Positions 18,732-28,168 are shown, numbered from the stretch's first letter. The stretch: DNA of 64,000 nucleotides from Psychroserpens sp. (GCA_017643165.1 JAEPNY010000002.1:438979-502978), one strand, 5' to 3'. Translations and numbers: made by a program. Notes: generated by a model from the letters alone, not told the origin.

Positions 18732-19436
18732 TTGAAAAGAGAATTCGAACATATAAAAGTTATCGGTTTTGATGCCGACGACACATTGTGGGTTAATGAA
18801 ACGTATTTCCGAGATGCTGAATTAGAATTTGCACGTTTATTAGCATCTTATGAGACAGCGAATAAAATTGATCAGGAGCTGTTTAAAATGGAAATGAAGA
18901 ATCTGGAACTCTATGGTTACGGTGTAAAAGGTTTTGTGCTGTCAATGGTGGAAATGGCTTTGGAATTATCAGATCATACGATTTCTGTTGAAACCATAGG
19001 AAAGATCTTAGATATTGGTAAAGCGATGTTGAATAAACCAGTGGAGTTATTAGATGGCGTCGAAGACACACTCAAGGAATTATCACAAACGCATAGATTA
19101 ATCTTAGTGACGAAAGGAGATCTTTTAGATCAAGAGCGTAAACTTGAAAAGTCTAATTTGACTTCATATTTCCATCATATTGAAGTATTAAGTGATAAGC
19201 AAACCACAAATTATATGGGCTTACTAAGCCATTTGGATATTGAGCCTTCTGAGTTTTTAATGGTTGGAAATTCACTTAAATCAGATATTTTGCCAATAAT
19301 CGAAATAGGAGCTAAGGCGATTCATGTGCCATTTCATACAACATGGTTGCATGAACAAGTCAGTGATCAACAGAAAAAAGATAAAGAGTATAAAACAATT
19401 TCGAGCTTAAATGAGCTTAGAGGTGTATTAGGTTAG
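18732..19436 (+). CDS. HAD-superfamily hydrolase
   Basis: 234 residues from a TTG start one base after the kdsB stop. No in-frame ATG exists before the catalytic motif. The nucleophile motif is FDADDTLW (Asp14, Asp16). Motif II is LVTKGD, and motif III/IV is around MVGNSLKSDILP. This is the Cap-I (C1) arrangement with a helical cap at about 20-95. The substrate is unknown. Between kdsB and kdnB, a sugar phosphate such as Kdo-8-phosphate would be logical (the KdsC step), but KdsC proper is a smaller capless HAD. Confidence 0.85.
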   Translation: MKREFEHIKVIGFDADDTLWVNETYFRDAELEFARLLASYETANKIDQELFKMEMKNLELYGYGVKGFVLSMVEMALELSDHTISVETIGKILDIGKAMLNKPVELLDGVEDTLKELSQTHRLILVTKGDLLDQERKLEKSNLTSYFHHIEVLSDKQTTNYMGLLSHLDIEPSEFLMVGNSLKSDILPIIEIGAKAIHVPFHTTWLHEQVSDQQKKDKEYKTISSLNELRGVLG

Positions 19437-19507
19437 TTAAATCTATTCTTTTTTTAAGAATGTGATTCTAACAAAGTTTTAAATATAAAATATAGGCATT
19501 GATGTTT

Positions 19508-19515
19508 TATTTTTG
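19508..19515 (+). promoter_or_regulatory. -7 box ahead of the kdnB-like gene
   Basis: TATTTTTG matches TAnnTTTG and lies 18 bp before the ATG. The same octamer is used ahead of kdsB. Confidence 0.45.
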
Positions 19516-19533
19516 CCACACGAATAAAAGTAA

Positions 19534-20616
19534 ATGAGTTATAAAAACTATCCAATGGTGTCCAGAGTTGTTTTTGGACGAGGCTGTTTTAATCAGTTAG
19601 GCGATATTATATCACCACAGCGATTAAATAGTACTGCGCCATTTATATTTTTAGTTGATGATGTCTTTAAAGGAAATCCAGATTTAACGGCGCGTGTTCC
19701 GTTAGCCTATAATGATCAGTTGATTTATATTTCTGCAGATCATGAACCCAAAACGAGTCAGATTGATGAATTGGTGGAACAAATTATTCTAACACATAAA
19801 GACCGACCGTCTGGAATCATTGGAATAGGTGGTGGTACAGTTTTAGATATTGCGAAAGCTGTATCAATAATGCTTACAAATGAAGGTGAGGCAAAGGATT
19901 ACCAAGGATGGGATCTTGTAAAAACGCCTGCTATTTATCACGTTGGTATTCCAACTATATCTGGAACAGGAGCTGAGGTGTCAAGAACAACCGTTCTTAC
20001 AGGTCCATCTAAAAAATTAGGAATTAATTCAGATTATACACCTTTTGATCAGGTAATATTAGATCCAGAATTAACATTTGGTGTTCCTAAAGATCAGTGG
20101 TTTTATACAGGAATGGATTGTTATATTCATTGCGTGGAATCTTTAAACGGAACATTTTTGAATGCCTTCAGTCAAAGTTATGGTGAAAAAGCATTCGAAC
20201 TTTGTAAAGAAATCTTTTTGACAAATACACTTACGGAAAAGGAGTCTCAGGATAAATTAATGATGGCCTCATGGCATGGAGGTATGAGTATTGCGTACTC
20301 CCAGGTTGGTGTAGCACATGCAATGAGTTATGGATTGTCTTACGTTTTAGGTACAAAACATGGAATTGGAAATTGTATCGTTTTTGATCATTTAGAGGAG
20401 TTTTACCCAGAAGGCGTAAAGCTTTTTAAGGAAATGAAGACAAAACATAACATTCAATTGCCTCTGGGAATTTGCTCTCAATTGAGTGAAGACGAAATTA
20501 ATACTATGATTGATGTAGCCTTAGGCTTAGAACCACTTTGGGAAAATGCTATTGGTAAAAACTGGAAGCAAAGTATTACTCGCGAACGACTCAAAGAATT
20601 ATATCAAAAGATGTAA
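19534..20616 (+). CDS. kdnB: Iron-type alcohol dehydrogenase, KdnB-like (Kdo 8-oxidase)
   Basis: 360 residues of the group III (iron-type) alcohol dehydrogenase family. The NAD-binding GIGGGTVLDIAKA is at about 97-109. The metal ligands are conserved: Asp195, His199, His262 and His276. In Shewanella, KdnB oxidises C8 of Kdo before the aminotransferase KdnA makes 8-amino-Kdo. The overall pattern (PTISGTGAEVSRTTVL, YVLGTKHGIGNC) and the kdsB neighbourhood support the same role here. No KdnA partner is in this stretch, so the assignment remains inferential. Confidence 0.78.
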   Translation: MSYKNYPMVSRVVFGRGCFNQLGDIISPQRLNSTAPFIFLVDDVFKGNPDLTARVPLAYNDQLIYISADHEPKTSQIDELVEQIILTHKDRPSGIIGIGGGTVLDIAKAVSIMLTNEGEAKDYQGWDLVKTPAIYHVGIPTISGTGAEVSRTTVLTGPSKKLGINSDYTPFDQVILDPELTFGVPKDQWFYTGMDCYIHCVESLNGTFLNAFSQSYGEKAFELCKEIFLTNTLTEKESQDKLMMASWHGGMSIAYSQVGVAHAMSYGLSYVLGTKHGIGNCIVFDHLEEFYPEGVKLFKEMKTKHNIQLPLGICSQLSEDEINTMIDVALGLEPLWENAIGKNWKQSITRERLKELYQKM

Positions 20617-20617
20617 G

Positions 20618-21166
20618 ATGCGTTGGCTGGCAAAATTTATATACTTCAAACTATTACGTTGGCGCATAACCGGAAACACAAGTTTTTCTAAAGATGAATT
20701 AAAAAAGGTAGTGATCATTGCTGTACCACACACGAGCTGGCATGACTTCTATATCGGACTCTTATTAAGAAAGATTGTGAATGTGCGCGTAAACTTTGTT
20801 GGTAAAAAAGAATTGTTTAAATGGCCATTTGGTTGGTATTTTCGATGGGTAGGTGGTGCGCCTTTAGATCGCACATCTGGACAGAACAAAGTTGAAGCAA
20901 TTGCGTCTATATTTAGTGAACGCGAAGAATTTAGGTTAGCCTTAGCACCAGAAGGGACACGAAAAAAAGTAAAGGCTTGGAAAACTGGATTCTATTATAT
21001 CGCTAAAAAGGCCAATGTGCCAATTATTATGTTCACTTTAGACTTTCAGAATAAGCAAAATCATATATCAGAACCATTTTACCCAACAGACGATGTTGAC
21101 GCAGATTTTAAATTTATGCACGACTTTTATAGAGATGTCAAGGGTAAAAAACCTGAATATTCATAA
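20618..21166 (+). CDS. 1-acyl-glycerol-3-phosphate acyltransferase family protein
   Basis: 182 residues from the ATG one base after the kdnB-like stop; an upstream in-frame ATG would lie inside that gene. The PlsC-type acyltransferase motifs are the HX4D box (HTSWHD, 38-43) and EGTR (112-115). The short form without a membrane helix is widespread in Bacteroidota, where its acceptor is not defined. The pairing with the Kdo genes suggests a role in lipid A or envelope lipid acylation, which is inference. The gene is followed by a shared terminator. Confidence 0.85.
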   Translation: MRWLAKFIYFKLLRWRITGNTSFSKDELKKVVIIAVPHTSWHDFYIGLLLRKIVNVRVNFVGKKELFKWPFGWYFRWVGGAPLDRTSGQNKVEAIASIFSEREEFRLALAPEGTRKKVKAWKTGFYYIAKKANVPIIMFTLDFQNKQNHISEPFYPTDDVDADFKFMHDFYRDVKGKKPEYS

Positions 21167-21314
21167 TATAGATGATTTAAAGCGCGTAAAATTGAGTTAT
21201 TATTGATTGGCTGATAACATGATTTTGGCATACATTTTGAGCTATATGTGTTATCAAATACTGAAACATAAAGTAAACGTTAAGTCCCTAAAAAGAAACA
21301 GAATTTGATCATAT

Positions 21315-21349
21315 AAAAAAGCTACTTAAGTCAATTAGGTAGCTTTTTT
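21315..21349. terminator. Bidirectional hairpin terminator
   Basis: AAAAAAGCTACTT pairs with AGGTAGCTTTTTT through a 9-nt loop (one G-T pair). It lies between the rightward acyltransferase and the convergent NTF2-like gene, whose stop codon it includes. The 150 bp before it holds nothing recognised. Confidence 0.85.
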
Positions 21350-21811
21350 TATTTGCGATTCAAATTTGGTGAGTAATTGATTGGTTTGTTTTTGGAGTGC
21401 CGTTTTGAAAAATTTCGTACCACCGAGTAATAGACCTTTAAACCCCATAGCTTGTTTGGCCCAACGATGCAAATTAAAATCATCTATATGATGAATGATC
21501 TTCCCGTCTTTAAATTTAAATGTTGCATCTATTTTATTGTGGACTTTTCTACCTGTTTTGCTAAATTTATATTTAGCTTCCCAATGAGCAGAACCTGTTG
21601 AACCATCATAAGTTATATCTGAAAACTCCAGTTGAAAGTTTTTGCTCTTTTGTGATTCACAGAGCATTCTCCACATATTGCTCGCGCTTTTGCCCTTAAG
21701 TGTTCCAAACGCTGGATCTTCAAAAACAACGTCCTTGTGATAATAATTGCTCATTGTTTCAGCATCGAGCGCCTGAAAGGCTTTGTAAAAGTTTTCAATT
21801 GTATCTTCCAT
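21335..21811 (-). CDS. NTF2/SnoaL-like family protein
   Basis: 158 residues. The first ~120 residues form an NTF2-like cone: an opening helix (IENFYKAFQALDAETMSNYY), VFEDPAFGTLKGK, and a closing strand (GKIIHHIDDFNLHRWAKQAMG). No signal peptide is present, so the protein is cytoplasmic. The C-terminal tail is basic and helical (KFFKTALQKQTNQLLTKF). Close relatives are annotated only as nuclear transport factor 2 family, and the substrate is unknown. Confidence 0.78.
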   Translation of the reverse strand: MEDTIENFYKAFQALDAETMSNYYHKDVVFEDPAFGTLKGKSASNMWRMLCESQKSKNFQLEFSDITYDGSTGSAHWEAKYKFSKTGRKVHNKIDATFKFKDGKIIHHIDDFNLHRWAKQAMGFKGLLLGGTKFFKTALQKQTNQLLTKFESQIKKAT

Positions 21812-21850
21812 GATTTAAATGTAATCATTATTCCTTTATATAAATTAAAA

Positions 21851-21873
21851 AACCACTCTTATAAAGAGTGGTT
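21851..21873 (-). terminator. Terminator of the DUF349 gene
   Basis: Perfect 9-bp stem AACCACTCT / AGAGTGGTT with a 5-nt loop. On the minus strand a run of T follows, 20 bp after the DUF349 stop. Confidence 0.88.
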
Positions 21874-21895
21874 CATTCTATAAATTTTGATTATT

Positions 21896-23896
21896 CTAGT
21901 ACATAGACTTAACCTTTTTGAGTTTTTCTTGCCAAACGACTAAACCTTGCTTGTGCTTCTCAATGTTTTTAATAACATCTCTAACCAGAGGGTTGTTTTC
22001 ATCGACATTAGAAAAGAATTGCATGTTGTTCTCAAGCTGATTTATTTCACTTTTAATTTCACCTATTTTCTTTCGAATGAAATTTTGTTCGTTATCTAAT
22101 AATCTTGTGTCATTAGGTTGAGAAAGCGTTTCTAATTTATTCTCGAATTTAATCATCTCTAGTTTGGCCTTATCCATATCAAGTTTACCAAATAAAGCAT
22201 CGATAGCTTTATTGAATTTACCATCTATAAATCGCTTATTCTGCGGAACATGACCGATTGCTTTCCAACTGGCAATTTTTTCTTTTATAGTTTTAATGTC
22301 TGCATCAGACTTTCCACTTAGCTCTAAAGTCTTTACTTCTGCTAGAAGGTTAGACTTCTTCTCAAAAGCCGCCATTAATTCCTTATTAGCTTCATTGCGT
22401 TCGGCGTGAAGTTTGTCAAAATAAGCATTACACGCCGTTTTAAATTCTTTCCAGATCTTATCACTATCCTTTCTTGGAACGTGTCCGATTTTCTTCCAAT
22501 CACTCTGGATTTTTTTCATTAATGGTGTTGTTGCCTCGAAATCTTCATTGTCTTTGTTATCTAAAGCAATTTGAATAAGCGCTTTCTTCTTTTCTAGATT
22601 ATCGTACTGCTCACGCTTTAAATTTTTATAAAACGCATTTTTATTTCGATTGAACCCTCTTACAGCATCTTTGAACTTAGCCCAAGTCGACTCGTTTACT
22701 TTTAGAGGTACTTTTCCAGCATTGAAGAAATCTTCTCGAAGTGATTCGATAGTTTTTATTTTTTTCTGCCAAGATTGATGTGAACTTGTACTTTCATTGG
22801 CGACTTCTTGAATTTGTGCTATGATTTGTTCCTTGCGTTCAAGATTCTTCTCTCTTGCCTTATCAAGATCAGCATAATATGCTTGACGTTTATCATGAAT
22901 TGTTTTTGTGGCATTACTAAAACGTTCCCAAATAGCTTCACGATGTTCCTTTGCCACAGGCCCCAATTCTTCTTTCCAAAGCTTATGTAGTACTTGTAAT
23001 TCTCTAAATGCACGATTGATATTATCGTCTTTTGCTAGCGCTTCAGCTTGATCAATAATTTTGGTCTTTTGCTCTAAATTATGTTTGAAATCCATATCGC
23101 GTAAATCGCGATTCAGATGTAAGAAGTCATAAAAAATCTCAACATGATGATGATAAGAATTCCATGCATTGTTGTAGCGGTCTCGAGGAATCGGACCTGC
23201 ATTTCGCCATTGTTCTTGTAATTCTTTGAAATGTTTATATGTCGTATTGATGTTCTCTTCAACATTAATCAGACCTTTAATCTCATCTATGATCTTTAAA
23301 CGATTGTCTAAGTTGGATTTTAAATTGTCTTCGCGTTCTTTGTAGTACGCATTGAGACTATTGCGATAAGATTTAAAAACACCATTAAAGCGCTTTTTCA
23401 AAGGTGAGGCGTAATAAAAATCGATTTCGTTTCCGCCTTCAGAAATGAATTCTTCCTTTTTCTCATCAACGATCGCATCAAATTTTGAATTAAACTCTGA
23501 TTTTATTTCGTCGACTTGTGTTTTTATATTTTGAACTTTATGCGAAGTTAAGAGGTGTTCGAACTCAATAATGAGTTGTTCCATAGACATCGCATGATAA
23601 TCTTTTGATTCTAAAGTGTGACGCTCTGCGTTAGACTCATCTTCCGCATCTTCGGCATTAGCTTCTTCGATTTCTTCAACATGAGCATCAACACCATCAT
23701 CAGTTGTTGCTACTTCGTCTTTAGCATCTTCTGATACCGCTTCAGCTTCCTCCATAACTGGTGCTTCTGTAGGCTCTGGAATTGTGTTTGCAGTCTCTAC
23801 ATTAGTGTCTTTTACTTCATCGGGTGTCATTGGTGTTGTGTCACCGCTATTTTCTGATAATCCATCTGCTTTAGGCAGGTTGTCCTTCTCTGACAT
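21896..23896 (-). CDS. DUF349 repeat protein
   Basis: 666 residues. An acidic, low-complexity N-terminal tail (about 1-90, rich in Glu, Asp, Ala and Thr) is followed by at least five DUF349 repeats of about 70 residues, recognisable by W..aG.vPr....W..F. Examples are WRNAGPIPRDRYNNAW, FFNAGKVPLKVNESTW, WKKIGHVPRKDSDKIW and WKAIGHVPQNKRFIDG. It is almost wholly helical and coiled. The function is unknown; the family is widespread in Bacteroidota and related proteins occur in Actinobacteria. It ends the long leftward gene run and has its own terminator. Confidence 0.88.
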   Translation of the reverse strand: MSEKDNLPKADGLSENSGDTTPMTPDEVKDTNVETANTIPEPTEAPVMEEAEAVSEDAKDEVATTDDGVDAHVEEIEEANAEDAEDESNAERHTLESKDYHAMSMEQLIIEFEHLLTSHKVQNIKTQVDEIKSEFNSKFDAIVDEKKEEFISEGGNEIDFYYASPLKKRFNGVFKSYRNSLNAYYKEREDNLKSNLDNRLKIIDEIKGLINVEENINTTYKHFKELQEQWRNAGPIPRDRYNNAWNSYHHHVEIFYDFLHLNRDLRDMDFKHNLEQKTKIIDQAEALAKDDNINRAFRELQVLHKLWKEELGPVAKEHREAIWERFSNATKTIHDKRQAYYADLDKAREKNLERKEQIIAQIQEVANESTSSHQSWQKKIKTIESLREDFFNAGKVPLKVNESTWAKFKDAVRGFNRNKNAFYKNLKREQYDNLEKKKALIQIALDNKDNEDFEATTPLMKKIQSDWKKIGHVPRKDSDKIWKEFKTACNAYFDKLHAERNEANKELMAAFEKKSNLLAEVKTLELSGKSDADIKTIKEKIASWKAIGHVPQNKRFIDGKFNKAIDALFGKLDMDKAKLEMIKFENKLETLSQPNDTRLLDNEQNFIRKKIGEIKSEINQLENNMQFFSNVDENNPLVRDVIKNIEKHKQGLVVWQEKLKKVKSMY

Positions 23897-23974
23897 TTCT
23901 CAATGTGTTAAATGTTAAGAGGCTAATATACTAACCAGCAACTTATTTACAAAAAACTAGAAGTAATAAACACG

Positions 23975-24715
23975 TTAATTAACCTTGTTCCATATATCCC
24001 ACGCCTTTTCTGCCTGATAAATGAGCATCTTGTAGCCATTTGTGACCTGTGCGCCTTGAGACTTTCCAATTCTTAAGAATTTAGTTTCTTCTGGATTGTA
24101 AATGAGGTCATACAAAAGGTGTTGATCAGAAATGCCATCATAAGGAATAGGAGGGCAGTCATTCACTTTTGGATAGGTGCCTAGTGGTGTGCAATTAATT
24201 ATTATCTGATAAGATGCAATCGTTTCTTTAGTTAAAGAATCATAAGTAAACTTGACGTTTGCTTTGCGATTACGAGAAACATAGTCATGTTTAATACTAT
24301 GTTTTTTAAGTGCAAAACTTATGGCTTTTGAAGCGCCTCCGGTCCCAAGGATCAAGGCTTTTTTGTGGTGTTTTTTCAAGAAGGGTTTTAGTGATTCAGA
24401 AAATCCGTAAAAATCTGTATTGTAACCTTTTAATTTGCCTTTTTTTGTAATCCTTATGGTATTTACCGCGCCAATTTTCTTAGCTTTTTTACTGAGGTTA
24501 TCTAGATAAGGAATAATCGCTTCTTTATATGGAATTGTAACATTAAAGCCAATGATATCGCTTTGAGAATTTAATAGCCTAGGAAATTCATTAATAAGCT
24601 CAAGATCAAAATTTTCATAGCTGAAATCTAAGTCTTCCTTTTTAAATTTTTCAGTGAAATAACCCTTAGAGAAGGAGTATGATATATGTTTGCCTATAAG
24701 CCCAAGTCGTTTCAT
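23975..24715 (-). CDS. aroE: Shikimate dehydrogenase
   Basis: 246 residues from the ATG that overlaps the upstream DUF368 stop (ATGA); it begins MKRLGLIGKHISYSFSKGYF, the usual AroE start. AroE (EC 1.1.1.25) reduces 3-dehydroshikimate with NADPH. Substrate-binding SYSFS and FNVTIPYKE (catalytic Lys), the AVNTI motif and the nucleotide-binding ILGTGGASKAI are all present, as is NCTPLGTYP. The length is slightly short of E. coli AroE. It is coupled to two DUF368 genes with no metabolic relation. Confidence 0.95.
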   Translation of the reverse strand: MKRLGLIGKHISYSFSKGYFTEKFKKEDLDFSYENFDLELINEFPRLLNSQSDIIGFNVTIPYKEAIIPYLDNLSKKAKKIGAVNTIRITKKGKLKGYNTDFYGFSESLKPFLKKHHKKALILGTGGASKAISFALKKHSIKHDYVSRNRKANVKFTYDSLTKETIASYQIIINCTPLGTYPKVNDCPPIPYDGISDQHLLYDLIYNPEETKFLRIGKSQGAQVTNGYKMLIYQAEKAWDIWNKVN

Positions 24716-25728
24716 TTGATTTGTTTTGTACGCTTTCCGTACCATTCTAACGCTAAAACAATTAAAATTCCTAAAAGCACATAAGCTATTGCAATAAAGG
24801 TTTCAGAAGTCAACTCTGGTAAGAATCGCTCATAATGCGAAATAATTTGTTCGCCTCTTGAATCTAGAACAAAACTTCCATCATCAGCAGTTTTATACAA
24901 GGTGTGTTTCCATGGCCAAACAACTCCCAAAGAACCAATAATGAATCCAATTATGGATGCAATTGTTATGCTTTTGTAGTTGTGTAATACATAATTCAAT
25001 ACGTGAGAAAACGTGACTAAACCTGCGACACTTCCGAGCGTAAACATGGCTAGAACTTTGAGTAAGCGTACTCTCACTTCATTTTCAATAAAACTAAAGT
25101 CTCCTGTAAATATTTCTGCAAAAGTGTCATAAAGGGCATTAACTGAATCTACAAGTAGAAGAACATAGTTACCTAGTAATATTAGAATGAAAGAACCAGA
25201 GAAACCTGGTAACGTCATTCCAGAGACGCTAATTATTCCGCAGAAAAAAACAAAGAACAAATTGTCATTTTCAGTAGCTGGGTCCAAAAAGCTGATACTA
25301 ATACCTAAAGCAATTCCCAACAGTAATGAGATGATACTTTTATAGTTCCAATCATCAAAATCTTTATTAATGTAATATATAGATCCTACGATCATTCCGA
25401 AAAATGTACTCCATACGTATAACTCGTAGTGCACTAAGAAATAGTCTAGGATTTTAGAAACGCTAAAGTAGCTTATGATCATACCAAGGAACAATAGACT
25501 TAAAAACTTTCCATTGATATAGCGGTAAAAACTATTAAAACGACCATTAAAGAGCAGTTTAAAAGCGGTTTTATTGATGCGTTGAAGTGAATAAATAAAC
25601 TCCTCATAAAAGCCTGCTACGAAAGCAACAACACCACCTGAAACTCCAGGTACTTTATTAGCAGCACCCATTCCTAATCCTTTTATTATAAGGAAAGCTT
25701 TATCTTTTAGAGTTCTTACGCTTTCCAT
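24712..25728 (-). CDS. DUF368 membrane protein (PopT-like polyprenyl-phosphate translocase), copy 2
   Basis: 338 residues with about nine membrane segments. The family signature near the N-terminus, NKVPGVSGGVVAFVAGFYEE, is followed by a second copy of the pattern, MTLPGFSGSFILILLGNY, showing the inverted two-fold repeat of the family. DUF368 (PopT) proteins were shown recently to recycle undecaprenyl phosphate across the inner membrane. Its start overlaps the stop of the paralogue upstream by one base. GGVVAF replaces the GGTIAF of the other copy, so substrate preference may differ. Confidence 0.85.
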   Translation of the reverse strand: MESVRTLKDKAFLIIKGLGMGAANKVPGVSGGVVAFVAGFYEEFIYSLQRINKTAFKLLFNGRFNSFYRYINGKFLSLLFLGMIISYFSVSKILDYFLVHYELYVWSTFFGMIVGSIYYINKDFDDWNYKSIISLLLGIALGISISFLDPATENDNLFFVFFCGIISVSGMTLPGFSGSFILILLGNYVLLLVDSVNALYDTFAEIFTGDFSFIENEVRVRLLKVLAMFTLGSVAGLVTFSHVLNYVLHNYKSITIASIIGFIIGSLGVVWPWKHTLYKTADDGSFVLDSRGEQIISHYERFLPELTSETFIAIAYVLLGILIVLALEWYGKRTKQIK

Positions 25729-26696
25729 TAGGCATTAGGTTTTTTGCGTCCTAAGTATTCTAAAATTAAGATTGTTAAGAATCCTACAAGGACAAGCACC
25801 AAGGCTATTGTGAGTTGATTGTCTCCTTGATAATTAGTAGGCCAAATACTTTCATCTAGAAGTGTCACTTCTTGACCTTCAGAATTTATTCTAGTTTTTA
25901 ATACTCGTTTCCAAGGCCAGATTTTATTTAAAGAACCTATCATGAAACCAGTCAAGATGGCAAGTGTTAGGTTTTTTTGGTGTTTGAACATCCAATTCAA
26001 AATCTTGGAGAATAATTTTAATCCTATTATCGCTCCTATTCCAAGCATCAAAAACTTAAACAAGGCATCTTTGAGCAGGTCAACATTACCTGTGCTCAGT
26101 CCTTCAAGCAAATTATTAACGGTATTTATAGCAGTTTCATAAGCACCTAATAGTAATAGAATAAATGCACCAGACACGCCGGGCAATATCATAGCAATAA
26201 TAGCTACGAAGCCACAAAAGAGTAGATACAATGAACTATCCGGAGAAGCAAATGGTTCAGCTAATGTGATAAAGTAGGATCCGACAGACGCCACTATCAA
26301 AGCTAATACCGTTACCAATGACCATTTATTGATTTGTTTTCCTATGTATAAAATACTTGCTAAGACTAGTCCAAAAAAGAACGACCATAGCAAGATCGGT
26401 TCGTTATGTAAAAGCCATTTAATGAGTTTTGCTAGCGATAAAATACTAATAGCGATACCTGTGAAAAGTGCTAGTAAAAATCCACCGTTTATGGAACGCC
26501 AGGCAGCCAAAAAGCCGTCTTTTTTCCAGACCTTGAATACGCCAAGGTTTATATTATCAATACTAGAAATGAGTTCCTCATAAATTCCAGAAATGAATGC
26601 AATTGTACCACCTGAAACACCAGGAACCACATCTGCAGCACCCATGGCAATACCTTTCAAAGTAACAATAAGATAATCCTTAAAACGTCTTAGCAT
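25728..26696 (-). CDS. DUF368 membrane protein (PopT-like polyprenyl-phosphate translocase), copy 1
   Basis: 322 residues with about nine membrane segments. The signature DVVPGVSGGTIAFISGIYEEL is intact, and the second half repeats it as MILPGVSGAFILLLLGAYE. It is likely to return undecaprenyl phosphate to the cytoplasmic face for peptidoglycan and O-antigen synthesis, as reported for PopT. Two adjacent DUF368 genes clearly arose by tandem duplication, since their order of segments and the C-terminal GSLNKIWPWK / GSLGVVWPWK motif are shared. Confidence 0.87.
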   Translation of the reverse strand: MLRRFKDYLIVTLKGIAMGAADVVPGVSGGTIAFISGIYEELISSIDNINLGVFKVWKKDGFLAAWRSINGGFLLALFTGIAISILSLAKLIKWLLHNEPILLWSFFFGLVLASILYIGKQINKWSLVTVLALIVASVGSYFITLAEPFASPDSSLYLLFCGFVAIIAMILPGVSGAFILLLLGAYETAINTVNNLLEGLSTGNVDLLKDALFKFLMLGIGAIIGLKLFSKILNWMFKHQKNLTLAILTGFMIGSLNKIWPWKRVLKTRINSEGQEVTLLDESIWPTNYQGDNQLTIALVLVLVGFLTILILEYLGRKKPNA

Positions 26697-26758
26697 AGCT
26701 TATAAAATTCCGAAGGTAAAGGTATGAAATAGCTATGAGTAATTTCAGACAAAATGAA

Positions 26759-28168
26759 TTAAGACTGTTCTTTTGTTTGAATGATAAGATTTTGTACGGA
26801 TGGTTTTAAGAGTACATTAGGAAATAATTCTTCTAATATAAATTCGTACTCTTCATCAAGAAGGATGGCATTTTTAAGATGGAATTGTCCTTTCCTAGTC
26901 TCAAGGATACTGAAATATAATCCAGCGAGCCTGAATTCAATCTCGGCAGTTTCCGGATAGAATTCAGCAGCATCTTGAAGATTTAATATTGCTGCATTAA
27001 ACTCACCTAAAAAGATCAAAATATCACATCGACTCAGCCAGGTTTCGAGTTCGTAGTTACCAAGATCGAGTGTTCGTTTATATCCACGTTCTGCCTCTTC
27101 TAAAAAATTCAGTCGATGATTGATCTGTGCATATAACTTCCAATAAATCACATTTTCACTATCAATATTAATGGCTTTGTTGATGTAAAACAGGGCCTTT
27201 TGATAGTTTTGTTTTTTATTATAAAACTTTGTAATGGCTATCCATCCTTTGTCTAGTAAAGGATCTTCGTGTACAGTTTTATAGAAATATTGAACGGCAA
27301 GATCGTTCTCACCTAATTTATCATAACAATGCCCTATACGAAGTAATGCAAATGATGTCGGTTCATCTAGCGCAAGTGTGATCTTATAGTTTTCTATCGC
27401 TTCGGCATAGCATTGTTTCTTTTCCAGTACTTTACCTTTTTCTAGGTAAGCGCCAACAAAACTATCATCAGATATAATGGCAAAGTCGAATGCTGCTAGT
27501 GCCTTATCATATTCATTGATCGTAAAGTATTGTCGACCCAATTGATGCCAGGCAACTTCACAATACGGACTCTTATCTAGATAATCGTTTAAGAATGAAA
27601 TAGCTGCTTGATTTTCATCAAGGAAGTCATAGCAGTAAATAATATTATAAAGGGCAGAGTAGTCATCCTTGTCAATTTCTAAGCACTTCTTGAAATACGT
27701 ACGAGCATTATGGAACTGATCTAAGAACAAATACTCCATACCAATTAATGCAAATAAATCGCCAATTCCTTCGTCATTTTCAGCAAGATCTAAAGCAATT
27801 AATAAAGTTTTTACGGCTTCTTCGTGCAAATCTTGCTTTGAAAGTACATTCGCTTTTTGAATATAGATCTCTTCGTTATTAGGTTCTAACGTGTGTATAT
27901 GATCTAAAATTACATTGGCTTCGTCAAACTTGTTTTCAAGAATACATAACTCAGTTTGGAACAATTTTAAATTTACTGAAGATGGATGTTGGTCGAGTCC
28001 CAGTTTTACAGCCTTTTTAGCTAAGGCAATTTTACCTACTTCTAGATAATGATGAATGATATTTTCAAATTCGGCAGAATCAAAGAATAAAACATTATTT
28101 GTTTTGAGCATTGATTCAAATCTTGTAAGCGAAACTTTGTTGTTGTCTTCGGGTAGACCAAACTCCAT
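26759..28168 (-). CDS. Tetratricopeptide-repeat protein
   Basis: 469 residues from the ATG giving MEFGLPEDNN; a TTG two codons upstream is possible. About eleven TPR units of 34 residues run through the protein, for example ALYNIIYCYDFLDENQAAISFLND and GWIAITKFYNKKQNYQKALFYINKA. There is no signal peptide or membrane segment, so it is a cytoplasmic scaffold. Close relatives are conserved in Flavobacteriaceae without assigned partners. It lies alone between the aminotransferase and the DUF368 pair, with 160-bp and 60-bp gaps. Confidence 0.85.
   Translation of the reverse strand: MEFGLPEDNNKVSLTRFESMLKTNNVLFFDSAEFENIIHHYLEVGKIALAKKAVKLGLDQHPSSVNLKLFQTELCILENKFDEANVILDHIHTLEPNNEEIYIQKANVLSKQDLHEEAVKTLLIALDLAENDEGIGDLFALIGMEYLFLDQFHNARTYFKKCLEIDKDDYSALYNIIYCYDFLDENQAAISFLNDYLDKSPYCEVAWHQLGRQYFTINEYDKALAAFDFAIISDDSFVGAYLEKGKVLEKKQCYAEAIENYKITLALDEPTSFALLRIGHCYDKLGENDLAVQYFYKTVHEDPLLDKGWIAITKFYNKKQNYQKALFYINKAINIDSENVIYWKLYAQINHRLNFLEEAERGYKRTLDLGNYELETWLSRCDILIFLGEFNAAILNLQDAAEFYPETAEIEFRLAGLYFSILETRKGQFHLKNAILLDEEYEFILEELFPNVLLKPSVQNLIIQTKEQS

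Noticed and set aside
22808..22990. Hydrophobic 60-codon frame opposite the DUF349 gene
   Set aside because: Its hydrophobic look is a by-product of the charged helical codons on the other strand.
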